Shown here: one piece after another, positions 48,461 through 60,300 of the stretch
How positions within the stretch are numbered: the first letter of the stretch is position 1
Layout of the letters: each line of letters begins with the position of its first letter
Assembly: GCA_010015655.1 (NCBI GenBank)
Contig: ML976756.1
Span: 90,246-154,245 of the forward strand
Length of the DNA stretch: 64,000 bases
From: Bimuria novae-zelandiae CBS 107.79
Taxonomy: Eukaryota > Ascomycota > Dothideomycetes > Pleosporales > Didymosphaeriaceae
Reading direction: 5' to 3'
Translations under genes and position numbers: made by a program
Notes under the pieces: generated by a model
What the model saw: only the letters and a program-made list of their open reading frames with translations
What the model was told of the DNA's origin: nothing
Databases searched by the model: none

Positions 48461-48840
48461 TATTATAATCTAAGGATAAAAGAAAGGGAATAGGCGCTTA
48501 ATAAGACAAATAAATAAAATAACCTTAATAAGCACGCTAAGGAGCTAGCCCTATAGTTATATAACTACTTAGTTAATTTAGTAGTACTAAGCAACTAAGT
48601 AGGCTAGTGATATATACTAGATAGTTTCCTTTATTACGCTCCTTATAGTTAACTAATATATCTTTTATATAAGCACATTTTCTTATATAGACTAATAGTT
48701 ATCTTATTTATTATAAAATTAAATTATATAGCCACGCGCTAAGTGTCGCATTAATTTATATTATTAAATAATCTATAAAGTGCCACTTTATCCTTACTGC
48801 CCTAATCCGGATCGGACCAAGGTGTGAGCACCTCATAACA
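48461..48840 (+). repeat. 3' LTR of chromovirus 1
   Basis: 380 bp, starting TATTATAATC (RIP-changed from the TGTTACGAAC of the 5' LTR) and ending CATAACA. It directly follows the purine-rich tract. Confidence 0.85.
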
Positions 48841-49231
48841 TAAGGTATTTAAAATTTATTTTATACTAGGCCTTTTTTTTTAACATATTTAAGAAGTTAG
48901 CTTATTATTACGTTATTTTTACAATTTTTTTTTAAATAGGTATAGGCTAAGTTCTTAAATATAAAAAAAACAAATCTAGTATAAAATAAATTTTAAATAC
49001 CTTATTTCTATACTAAATTTTACCCCTTTTTAAAGAAATTATAAAAACTATAATATTAAAAAAATGTAAAATACTAGATTTATAGAATTTTTTATATAAC
49101 TTTAATTAAAAGAGTATTTATTAATAGTAGCTCTATATAAAGTTATAAGGGTTTAAAAGCACTAAGGTTCTTTAATTTTCCTAGTTAAAGTGGCGCGTTT
49201 TACTGATGCGGCGCACTAACTGCCAAACCAC

Positions 49232-50529
49232 AGTACTTGGCGTCAATGTCCACTTCCACTTCCAACTTCACCTTCACCTTTGCACCAGCCCTCCCTTACT
49301 TCACCTCACCCCACCGCGGCACGCCCGTTTCCGCCACTCTCTTTACCGTAGATTGGCACGTGCTTGGGTAGCATTGTGTAAAGAGGTGGAAAAGAATGTG
49401 ATTTGACGGGCGTTTATTGGCACGGGTAGCACTGCGGGAATGCTCGCGTAGAGCATGGCAGCACCTGCTCCAAGTGCCCGTTCGCAGCACGTTGTGCACC
49501 TATCGAGGGTACTCCTCAAAGTGCCCGTATAGCGCACGACGCCCCTCTAGACCTAGATATGTGGTTTTACAGAGTAGTCTTCGTTGCCTTCTGCTGCGAT
49601 TCTATAATCCCCAGGCCGCTTCATGGGCCCCTGCAGGCTCAGTTTAGATTAGTCTTCCGTACGTCGAGCTCACTTCTTCGATTTTAGATCGTTGATTCCG
49701 CAGACCTCCCATGGTTTTCGTCGCGTTGAGCAAGCATCCTCATCAAACCAATGACAGCGTAACCGCCACGCGTTGAGAAAGAGATAGGAAAGTGGCCAAG
49801 TAGTCTACCTGTTCTGTGCTTGTCACCATGCACCAGCCTATCTCAGCTCACGAAATCAGCAAACACAAATCTGACGTACACCATGACTACTTTCTCTCTT
49901 GCCTCATGTTCAGTTCATGGCCTCGTAAATGATAAGCTAGATTTCCCATAGAGCCATTCAGCCGGGCTGTCAGTATCGTTGCCGCAGTTTTGGCGTTCAC
50001 TTCCACTGCCAAGACATAACATTCATTGAGTCTATTCAGACCCCAAAGCGGTAACTCTCCAGGCTTCACCTCGCTGATTCCTTGTCTACAACCACGCCAC
50101 CATGATCGAGGTGCATTGGAACTTGCTATTCTACGTTGCTGCCCTCCAGTCACATTCCTGGCTTCTGGCAGCCCGCGGAGCTGAGGGAGATGGCGAAGGT
50201 CTTACTAGTCTCCAACATCAACGAGTGAATGGAAGGTTTCAATAGCGTCTCAATGGACAGATCGAGCCCATCTGCGGCCACTCACCGCTGTTTTTCACCC
50301 CGCACTTCCGTCTGCGCTTTGTTGACCACTATTGAGAGGAATCCAGACTCACCGACCGGGCCGTGCCACTACAAAGTAGTCGGCACGAGTCAAGCTCGCT
50401 TGGAAACATAAATAACTCCTCAATTCGAGATATTTCAGGCTCGATATCGACGACAATTCCTCCCTCTCCACAAGTTGACGTTGCTATACTCGCCTCACTC
50501 CCCACGGCTCACTCGGTTCTATCATCACC
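49232..50529. other. GC-normal island, left part
   Basis: Base composition returns abruptly to genic values just outside the fold-back element. 1.3 kb upstream of the pheromone-like gene; open frames are short and not protein-like. The last few hundred bases should be that gene's promoter. Confidence 0.45.
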
Positions 50530-50931
50530 ATGAAGTTCTCCACCGCCATCATTGCCGCCATTCTTGGCGCCACTGTCTACGGTGCTGCCATCCCGGATCC
50601 CAACTCCCGCTCCGTGGGCCAGCCATTCAAGCATGATGCTCTGCCAGAACTCGCCCCAGTGCCAGAGCCCGTCCCGGAGCCAATTGACGAGCCTGAGGCT
50701 GGCCCCAACGCTCTCCCAGCGCCCGTTCCGGAGCCCGTCGCCGAACCCAAGGCCGAGGCCTGGAAGTGGGGGTACCGCTATTTCCCCGGCCAGCCCATGT
50801 CGAAACGAGACGCAGAAGCTTGGAAGTGGGGGTACCGCTACTTTCCTGACCAGCCCATGTCGAAAAGCGAGGCAGAAGCCTTCGAATCCGGGCCGCGCTA
50901 TATCCCTGGGCCACTCCACGGGAAGGCGTGA
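50530..50931 (+). CDS. Alpha-factor-like mating pheromone precursor
   Basis: Intronless, 133 residues. The signal peptide is MKFSTAIIAAILGATVYGA. A Pro/Glu-rich pro-region follows (VPEPVPEPIDEPEA). Then come two 20-residue repeats (60 bp each, from 50761 and 50821): WKWGYRYFPGQPM (residues 78-90) and WKWGYRYFPDQPM (98-110), plus a decayed third (FESGPRYIPGP). Between them lie MSKR-DAEA and MSKS-EAEA, which have the layout of a Kex2 site (KR) followed by Ste13 dipeptides (DA/EA), as in yeast prepro-alpha-factor. The peptide starts with W and ends PGQPM, like yeast alpha-factor. Only one KR is intact: the first repeat is preceded by PKAEA, and the second spacer is KS. It would be the ligand for the Ste2 receptor. 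Another repeat-containing secreted peptide is the alternative. It sits alone in a GC-normal island between RIP blocks. Confidence 0.85.
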   Translation: MKFSTAIIAAILGATVYGAAIPDPNSRSVGQPFKHDALPELAPVPEPVPEPIDEPEAGPNALPAPVPEPVAEPKAEAWKWGYRYFPGQPMSKRDAEAWKWGYRYFPDQPMSKSEAEAFESGPRYIPGPLHGKA

Positions 50932-51636
50932 AGCAGGCAGAGGCCAACCCCAGCTGCCGCTTCATCGGATAGCCCTATTCAGCGTCTTACATACGAGCTC
51001 GTAGCGAGCAAGTAAACGCAACGAAGATTTCTTCACTATAATTTCGCTTCTCAACTTTCCGCGCCTCTATGTCAATGACGTTCACATCGCCCGGAACAAC
51101 AACTTTCGCTTCTGGTGGTTCTAATTTCTCGAACGTGGAGGATCTTGTACATTTCGGAAAGCTTTTGTGTATGTCACATTTACATTTCTTGGCTCAGGGT
51201 GCACATCGGAGGTGTGTGAGCCGACCGGCCCTCGTACCTCCTCGCAGCAACGCACACTGTTTCCACCTCGCGGGGAATGGAGCTGGTCTTTTCTATAATT
51301 ATTATTATCAAAAGTAGTACTCTGATCAATTAATATGAATCACTGATCATGAATCGCTCCTGTCGGGTAGTGCGAGGCAACTCCAGGTAATTCTTCCAGA
51401 ACACCACCATAGCCCGTTCTTCTAGCGCAACTCCTCGCGTTGTACACATTCTTTTTCCCAGCCTCCTGTCCAAGGTTCTGTACATGCTTTCACCCATCGT
51501 TTTAAACAGCCCAGCACTCCGCCTCCACCCACCATATGTAAATGTAGAACGTCCCCCAAAACTAACCATCTCCCTGTACTATCAAACACCCCCTTACCCC
51601 TTACCCAAAAACCATCACCCGCGCGCAACGCTTCCT
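50932..51636. other. Intergenic, 3' of the pheromone-like gene
   Basis: 705 bp of normal composition after the pheromone-like stop. It should contain its 3' UTR. Small overlapping frames on both strands look spurious. Confidence 0.4.
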
Positions 51637-52110
51637 CATCAGCACTCCAGAACATCGCACGCAGAGGTAAGAGAACAGCCACTATGCAGGTACCCGCTGT
51701 CACTTCCCCAACCCCAGAATCTAACAGGTCGGCGCACATGTGTGCAGAATCAGGAGTTGCGCTTAGGCTGGCTTCATCTATCAGTACTCTAGAACAAAGG
51801 CCCCTGGACAATAGTGTGGTATGCAAATAACGGCTGTCACCTCCGAATCCCTGGAATCTCACAGGTTGGTGCGCGGCACTCTTAACATCAGCACTCTAGA
51901 ATATTGCACAAAGCCCCTGAGGAGCGTGTGGAATGCGCGTTCCCTGTCACTTCCGAAGCCCTGGGTGATGATAGGTCGGACTCTCAACATCAGCACTCTA
52001 GAACATCGCACAAAGGAGTGGCAGGTTAAGTTGTATGCAGGTAACCGCTGTCACTTCCGGGAAAGGGGATTTGACAGGTCGTTGTGCAGGATCGAGGGGT
52101 ACGCGCGGGT
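51637..52110. repeat. Diverged tandem repeat, about 105-140 bp unit, four copies
   Basis: The motif CATCAGCACTCTAGAACATC and variants start near 51637, 51777, 51886 and 51990. Each is followed by GCTGTCACTTCC-like and ACAGGTCG-like blocks in the same order. Units differ by substitutions and small indels and are not in a shared reading frame. Confidence 0.75.
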
Positions 52111-52264
52111 CCAATGGGCTGGCGTGTGGACAACGTTACGGGCACGTAGTGTGAGTAACGTATCGGTGTAGCGTTAAGGCGGTTATGAATAAGAAGCAAA
52201 TGGGGTTATTTAACAGCCTTTTAGTAGGTGGGTGGTGTAGTGAGGGAACGCTTGTGTCTGATTT

Positions 52265-54938
52265 GGGTACCGGCCACCTAGGGTTTCCGGCCACCTTGGC
52301 AGAACGGACTCCTGCAGAAAACACGCGATATCTTAGCAACGCTGCTTAGAATTACTATTAACTATACGTAAATTTAAGCTCTATAGGTACTATAGCTTTA
52401 GTAATTATTTTTAAAGTACTTAGTATAGTAAATTTGTATAATTAGGTTACTAAAGCTTTAGCTACGCGTATAGCCTTCTTAAAACTTTTTGCCTTTATAA
52501 AGTATTAATTTAAGTTTATTTAAATACGGTTATGCTAACGCTACAAAGTAGAAAATTTTAACTATTACTTAAGTTATTTTTTTCTTTTAGGCCTATAGCT
52601 CTTGTATTTGTAACTGCTAGAGCCTTATATGCTTTCTGTAGGAGTAGTTAGGTCGTACGACCTAGATTCTCGACGGTCTAGACGCCGTGCTACGCTATAT
52701 AAAGATCGCGAAGGCCGTAAGAAGTGGAGAGGAAGCTCTAAAGCTACTACTAACATGTAGACGTTGTAGGCCTATAGGAAACCTGCGACATGCTAAGCAC
52801 GTAAATAATATTAAATAAATAAATACTAAATACTTACTAGCTAGCGTAGATTATACGTTTTATAAAGCTTTTCTTTTTAGCTTAATAATAGTAGGTAATA
52901 AAGTACTCCTTCTTATTAAGTACAGCGTTATTAAGTAATATAAACTCTTAAATCTAACGTCTATAGCAAGATTTAATTATAGAGAAAGGAGCGAGATCTA
53001 GAGGCTATAAAACGTGTAAGGTATAAGTAGGTAGATAGAGAAGCTATAATAATATAGTTTACAAAGTTATAAAAGTCTAGATTAATATAATTACTATATT
53101 TATTAAGTATTAGAAGCCTTTACTAGCTATTATATATAGCTATTTTAGGTATAAATATACGCTATAGCTACTTAAGACGTATTACTTTTAATATCTACTT
53201 ATTTTTTAATATTGTATAAATCTTGTTAGGTACGTATAATAAGGAAAACTATATTATTTATAAACTCTAACTCTTAAAAATAGCTATGTATCGCAGCTTC
53301 TATCCTATTATTAATATATACTTAATTACAAAGACCTAATTAAGATTCGTTCAAGATTACATATAAGTTTTCTTTTTCTAACTATGAGAAAGTATTCTAG
53401 TGTGACGTAATATTTACCACTATGCCAATCTAGCAAAAGATATAGGATAATACTGTATAAGATAGAGTAGATCCTAGGTAAATAGTATATATACTAATAT
53501 AGGCCAGTAGAGACTAAGGTGCTAAATCCTTAGCTAGGCCTAAATAGTACCTGACATCTAGTATTCGAATATACCCCTAGGGCTACGCCAGTTTTATCTA
53601 TACTATAAATATTATTTATCTATATATTAAACTACTATTAAGTCTACTTATAAAACTCTAGAAATGCGTATAACTACTCTAGTATTATTATATTAGCTCT
53701 CTAAGCCTTTAGCTTTTACTAGCTATAAAGACAACGCATGGCTGGTGCTTGTAAAAGTGAAATATCTAGAGCTTATTAATAGGCGAAGTGTTACAATTTG
53801 TATATAGAATTTAATTATCTATTTTTTTAATTTAAATATATAAAGGTGCGTAAACTTGTGCGCCATTATTAAATATCTAGTTTAATAAAAAGTTTTTTTA
53901 TATAAAGATTAATTACGACTAGTGCTAATAGCTAAGCGCGCTATTTATCGCGCTACTAAGTTAGTCTTACTATTGCGTAGTAGTTAGTATAATACGTTAG
54001 TTAATATAATACCCTAATAAGATTGCTTAGCTGGTAATATAAGGTTACTAAGCCACTTATAATTAATATTGTAATAGGGTTTTCTAAAGTTATGGTCTTA
54101 CAGGCCTTTATATAAAAACTAGCTACTTCAATTATTAATATGTAATTATTATGCTAATAATTTAGCTACGGCGTAATAAGGGCATTAGTGAAATAAATAT
54201 AATTCTATTAATACGTATAAGTAGTAAGGAAGGAAATATTTTTATTAATAAAATGTTAGACTTTAAAGCCCTTTTATTACCCTTTTTAGATAATTTAATA
54301 CAATTTTAAAATTTTTAATTAGCCTTATAAGTTCATTAATTAAGGCGTGTTAGTAGCCTGCTTAGCCGTTCCTGTTATTTATATCTCTTTAATAATTACT
54401 TAAGTAATACGCCTTTTCAAAGTAAACTTACTTTAAGCTATCAGCTAACTTTATAATCCTTTACTTACATACTTTTTTAAAGCTATAATTACTAGGCTTT
54501 AGCGTTTGTAGTGTTAATAATTATATGCGCGTTATACGCTTTAAGATAATTAAAAACTAACTTTACTATAATTGTTTTTAGGCTTATTAAAGGATAGAGA
54601 CCTGCCTTATTATAAGGGCTTTTTTCTAGGTAACTAGGACCTCTTATAAGCCCTGATTTGTGTGCTCTAGAAGTTACTTTTATATAAAAATTAAGTATAC
54701 TATTTAACTTAGTTTCTTAGCCTTATTAATACTTTTTATATTAATAATAGTCTTTAGTAGCTAATTGATTTTTCTCTAATATAAAACACGAAGTACTAAA
54801 GTTAAGCTTCTTTACAATTCTTAGTCTACTAGCTAATGCTAGTTAAATTGATTAAGGATATTTATTAAATTTAGGAGTAATATACCGATAACTTTAAAGG
54901 CCCGAAAGATTCATACCTACTTCATAGTGTTAATCTAG
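52265..54938. other. TA-rich RIP block, left of chromovirus 2
   Basis: Starts with GGCCACCTAGGGTTTCCGG and a second GGCCACCTTGG, similar to the end of the outer pogo element at 37.2 kb; both are followed by AACACGCGATA within about 70 bp. It then becomes TA-rich with stops in all frames. It is probably another transposon of that family or several remnants. I could not read a convincing protein. The block continues on the far side of chromovirus 2. Confidence 0.45.
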
Positions 54939-54943
54939 ATGTC

Positions 54944-55395
54944 TGTTAGGATCCGAGCGACCTACAAGTGTCGAGGACCAATAATGGGCAGCCGCGGGGT
55001 AACCATCAGTGGGACTGCACTACCGAGGTCACGTGATCTACCATCCCGCCAAGAATACCATCCCGGATGGCATAACCCTCCCGGATGGCACAACCCTCCT
55101 AGATGGCATAACCATCCAGGATGGCACAGGATTATGGGATGGCAGGAAAAGGATTAAATATATAAACCTACACGAATACCCTTACGGCATTCGTGTTTAA
55201 CCTGTTTATTAATCTATCGTTTGGATCTGAATAAGCAACCTTGTTAATTTAATTATGCTATACACACCTTTAATACTAACGCCCTTAGTGACAGGCATAA
55301 GCTATTACTATAACCCTCTCCTATCCTATTAGTACTCCTGCCCAAGAACCAATCTTAGCCCCTTAGAGAATAGCTACCTCTTTGGGATCTTAATA
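54944..55395 (+). repeat. 5' LTR of chromovirus 2
   Basis: 452 bp. It contains four imperfect 18-bp direct repeats (unit like CCCGGATGGCATAACCCT, 55062-55130), a CACGTG box (about 55030) and a short palindrome (CACGAATACCCTTACGGCAT then TCGTG). The last bases are changed to TTAATA from TTAACA. Confidence 0.92.
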
Positions 55396-55442
55396 TCTTA
55401 AACACCCTTAATATAAATACTACTAGGACCCCTACCTCTTCT

Positions 55443-57320
55443 ATGGCTTCGGACAACCACGTCACCCCTATAGGGGATGGCAAGAACAAGGCACACAAAC
55501 CCAACTTGTATAATAGTAACTATACCCTCCTTAACACCTGGCTGTTGCAACTAGACCTCTACTTCTTTAACTAAAACTAAGACCTTAAAGATAAAAAGAA
55601 GGTTATCTTCGCAGTGACCTATATACAAGGAAGCGCTAAAGAATAGATCCGTTCTTACCTAGTTAAATACTTAGACATGGATTACGACAACGAGGATAAA
55701 GACTATATTAATAGCAACAAAGATGCTATCGACATTATTAAGGACTACGCCAACTTTAAGAAATGCCTCTAATAGATATTTAGAATTACTAATAAAACCG
55801 CTATCGCTAAGCGTGCGATCTAGATAATCTAATAGCAATAATTCGTAGCCAAGTATATAGCTAAATTCCGCAAGTACGCCGTGCAACTTAACTAGGAGGA
55901 CGAATCTCTTAAAATAATGTATAAATAAGGACTTAAACGCAACGTGCGCGAAGAACTACTACGTAGTAGTATAAAGGTAGAGACCCTAGAAGAACTATAC
56001 AAAGAGACTATCCGCATTAATAGGGAATAGTTCACCTTGCAAGAAGAATTCCGTAGGAATCTAAGGAACGTTAGTTTCGGACAATAGGCACCTGTAGTCT
56101 ACAGGGCGCCACTAAAAACACCTCGACGCCAGCAACGCAACTATTACGGGCCCTAACCTATAGAAGATGTCTAGTTTAACAATCTAAAAAAGGGAATAGG
56201 AAAGGTTACAGGCTTCTAAAAGCCTAACTAACGTATCTTAGATAGAACCCGACGACAGGGGACCAAGACGCGTAAATGTTTTATATATAACAAACTAGGC
56301 CACATAGCTAGGAACTGCAGATCTAAGAACAAGATCACTAGGCAACTAAATGTACTAACTATTAACTAAGAAATAACCAACGAAGAATAGCAAGTAATAA
56401 ACGCTATTAAACAAGTTAATATCTACGATAAAGAATTAGAACGATTAGAGTCACCTAACTCACGACTCTACAAGGATGCATATAAAAGTTTAGATAAAAA
56501 AGAGAAAGAGCCGACACCTTAATCTCTTATACCTTACCCTAGCTAGAGCAAACCTGTTACTAGCAAGACGACGAATGTTTTTAACTTCTTAGAAAGATAC
56601 TAACTAAGGGAAGGAGACTTTAGGTTTATAGTAATAGAATAATAAGACTACACAGCCGCATTTTACCACGCCTACTAACCTAATCTAGTTAGCAAGATAG
56701 CACGTGAAATAGTAGACTATCGCTATGCCCACAAAGACCCTAAAAAGAAGTACCCAAACAAAAACCCGAACTACAAACTATAGTACAACCTAGACCACCG
56801 CAACCCTACGCATAAGACCATACAATAGACCCTCTATAGAGAAGATTAATGTACCCTTTATTACTAAGCTAAAGAATACAGCTACTTTCCCCGAACATAC
56901 TAACAATATAGATAAGAGTGGTTTAACTACCCTATTAACCGTTGCGACGTTCACCTCTAGGATAAACATAAAACGCGATACTTTCCACACCTTAACTAAG
57001 CACTAAACTAAGCACTATTGCTACTAGTTAATAGAAAATGCGCGTTAGATAAATGGCAAACATGCTTACACCCCGACTATAAGGAACATAAAGAATAAAA
57101 GGGAAAATATAGGTTTAATCGCATACTAAAAGGGACTACAACCCTCAGGATTAAAACGGTAACGAAGGAAGAAGACGGTGAAGCTCTCCTAAAAGAGGCC
57201 TAGCAGCAGCCTTAGGAGAAAAAGAAAGAAGGACACCTTAAGCCTACAAAGCCACCCATAGAAAAGATGTCTTTTTTAGACCTAGGCTCAGGCGGGAAAA
57301 CGCCTTTAGAGAACTAAATG
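55443..57320 (+). pseudogene. Chromovirus 2 gag remnant
   Basis: Starts MASDNHVTPIGDGKNKAHKP, then capsid-like helices (NTWLLQLDLYFFN, GLKRNVREELLRSSI, ETLEELYKETIRINRE) and a zinc knuckle in the same frame near 56277-56320. The knuckle reads CFIYNKLGHIARNC: its second Cys codon has become Tyr (TGT to TAT, a G-to-A change), so the CCHC site is broken. Many TAG/TAA stops. A basic/acidic tail follows before the switch to the pol frame. Confidence 0.85.
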
Positions 57321-60300
57321 CTATAAATAGTTAGGCATTAATCAAGCTACTAGTACAGCTTAAAGAAATATAAATAAAAGCCATGCTAGACTTAGGAGCA
57401 CAGGAAAGCTATGTGTTAAGAAAAGCACTTAATAGAGCAGGACTCTACGAGCGCAAGAAGGCCATACCCTATGCTATCCATGTCGCAAATAGACAACTAA
57501 TGCCCGGCAAAGCAACGATTAAATACGAGGTTAAAACTACCCTCACAATCTATAGACACCAGGAATTGATTACCCTCGATATCATTAAGGAAGCCAATCA
57601 CGACGTGATTTTAGGATTACCCTAGTTAAGGAAGCACAACCCTATAATTAACTAGGAAAAGAAAAAGCTATCCTTTAAGCGCTATAACTATGCATTATAA
57701 GCAGAGCCTACGCATCAATAAAGCATAATAGTAGATAAGAGAGCTATTAATAACATAGTCTCGCGACTAGAAGTTAATAAATACGAAACTAACTTAGTAG
57801 ACGCTAGCAGGAACCACTAAGTCATAAAGCGTAAGTACGAAGAGAATAGCACACCTCTTAATATCCCTAATAAATATAAGGAATAGAGTTATTTATTTCA
57901 GGAAAAGAAAGAAGCTAACGCCCTTCCTATGCATACACACCAAGATTATCGCATTATTCTCGAAAAGGGAAAGACGCCACCCTTTAGACCACTATATAGA
58001 TAAAGCGCAAAAGAACTCTAATAGACACGTAAATTCCTAAAGAAAGCCCTTAAGAGGCAATAGATACGCAAGTCAGAATTACTAGTAGTATTACCCCTAA
58101 TATTCGTTGCAAAGAAGGATGGAACACAACGTCTATATATCGACTATAGAAGGATAAATAATATAACAATTAAGAACAGATACCTACTACCAAACATATA
58201 AGAGTCTCGAGACAGGCTAGGACGAGCCAAGATATTCACACAATTCGACCTACGAGACGGATACCACCTCATACGAATAGCAAAAGGTGACGAGTAGAAG
58301 ACAGCCTTTTAAACCAGATACGGACTATTTAAGTACCAAGTTATGCCTTTTAGACTCACGAACGCACCAGCAATGTTCTAAGTAATAATTAATAACGTAC
58401 TAAGGAACTACCTTGATATATTTATAGTTACCTACCTCGACGACATCCTGATATTCTCTAAACAAGAGAAGGATTATGTATAACACGTATAAACAGTACT
58501 ACGAGCACTAGACAGCGCCAACCTATAATTAAAACTTAAGAAATGTAAATTCTATGTTACAGAATTAGAGTTTCTAGGACATGTTATTAATACCGAAGGT
58601 ATCCAAGTAAGCCCTTTGAAGATTAAGGAAGTAAAGAAGTAAAAATTACCTACTAACCTTAAGGAAGTACAAGCCTTCCTTAGATTTACTAGATTTAACA
58701 GACAGTTTATCACAAACTACTCTAGAATTACACTACCACTCACGAACCTCACGAAGAAAGACAAACCTTTTAATTAGATAAAAGAATGCGAGCAAGCATT
58801 CTAAACGCTATAAAAAGCATGTATTACGCCACTAGTCCTTATACACTTCTAGGACAACAAACCCCTGCGTATCGAAATAGACGTAAGCGACTTAGCAGTC
58901 AGAGCATGCGCAAAACAAGAGAAGAATAGTAAATAGCACCTAATTATATACTACGCACACAAGTTTACACCCGAAGAATCACGATATAAAGTACACGACA
59001 AAGAACTACTCGCGATTATAAAAGCTATTAAACACTAGAGGATCTATGCACATAGTTACTTAGAACTTACAATCTTTATAAACTATAAAAACCTTACACG
59101 TTTTACAACCACGAAAGAACTAAACCAACGATAAGGAAGATGGTCAGAAATACTAGGATAATATAAATTCAAAATTATGTACACCCCAGGCAAGGAAAAC
59201 GGACGAGCAGATACTCTTAGTAGAATAAATAACTATAGAGAAAAAGTTAAAACCTACTCCGCAATAATAAAACAAAATTCCAATAATTCTTTGGAACCCA
59301 CGGCAGAACTTAATTAACTCCTTATACTTACACGAGAAGTACCCAAGGAACAATAGATAGAGGTTATATAATAATACCACAACAACCCTGTATACGGACA
59401 CCCCGGAATTAAAAAGACAATGGAACTAATCTAGAGGAACTATAGCTTTAAAGGAATTAAGGAAGCAGTAGTAATATACATACGCAAGTGCGCAGAATGC
59501 TAGCGTAATAAACACGCAACACATCTTAAGTATAAAGAGATGCAAGCTATCCAGATACCCACGGCACTATAGGAAGACATCGCAATGGACTTTGTCACAG
59601 AATTGCCAAAGTTAAAAGACCTTACAAACGGAGTAAGCTACGACGCAATACTGGTGATCGTATGTAGATTTACTAAGTACGTAGAACTACTACTATGCAA
59701 AAAGACAACGATAGTAATAGAACTAGCATTCTTTATCCTGGACTAACTTATACGACATTATGGCATCCCTAAGACAATTATTAGCGACAGAGACAAGCTC
59801 TTCACCTCAAACTACTAGACGACACTTATAGCACTTATTGGAACAAAACGAAAGCTATCGATAGCTTATCACCCACAGACGGATGGACAAACAGAACGTA
59901 CGAATTAAATAATAGAAACGTACCTACGCATCTACTGCAATAACTAGAAGAATAACTAGATTTCCTTATTACTAATGGCACAATTAGCATATAATAACAA
60001 GATATTAGTAATAACTAGATATACACCGTTCTATGCAAACCACGGAAGACATCCACATCTCTTTAATTAGACATTTCCTACTACTATTAGAGCGAAAGAA
60101 GCCATTAACACGGCTATAAAAATAAAAGAAATATATTAATAACTCCGAGAGAACCTCGAGAAAGCTTAATAGCAAAGCATTTCCTACACGAACCAAAAAA
60201 GAAAAATAGCACCTTAGCTAAAGAAGGGGGATAAAGCATACCTGCTTACGAAAAATCTTTAAATCTAGAAGAAGAAGCATAAGAAACTAGATTATATTAA

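Larger units (their letters stand above)
44877..48840 (+). mobile_element. Ty3/gypsy chromovirus 1, internally deleted, RIP-degraded
   Basis: Begins TGTTACGAACC and ends CTCATAACA, flanked by a perfect 5-bp duplication TAAGG (44872-44876, 48841-48845). At 3,964 bp it is too short for a full chromovirus: the 3' part of the 5' LTR, gag and protease are missing, with a junction near 45080-45190. Reverse transcriptase, RNase H, integrase and chromodomain remain readable, full of stops. A purine-rich tract (AAAAGGGAGGGATAG, 48446-48460) precedes the 3' LTR. Confidence 0.9.
44610..49231. mobile_element. Fold-back element (about 650 bp) split by a retrotransposon
   Basis: Left arm 44610-44876, starting GTGGTTTGGCAGTTAGTG; right arm to 49231 is its inverse. 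The arms continue inward after the retrotransposon: TAAGGTATTTAAAATTTATT (48841 on) is mirrored at about 48975-49005. Removing the retrotransposon leaves about 653 bp that is almost entirely one inverted repeat with a loop of roughly 100 bases. No coding capacity. A target duplication could not be fixed. Confidence 0.75.

Noticed and set aside
49417..49647. 76-codon open frame in the GC-normal island
   Set aside because: Arg/Ser-rich, no domain, overlaps minus-strand frames; no promoter or splice support.
51069..51317. 82-codon open frame after the pheromone gene
   Set aside because: No signal peptide or domain pattern; overlaps the probable 3' UTR.
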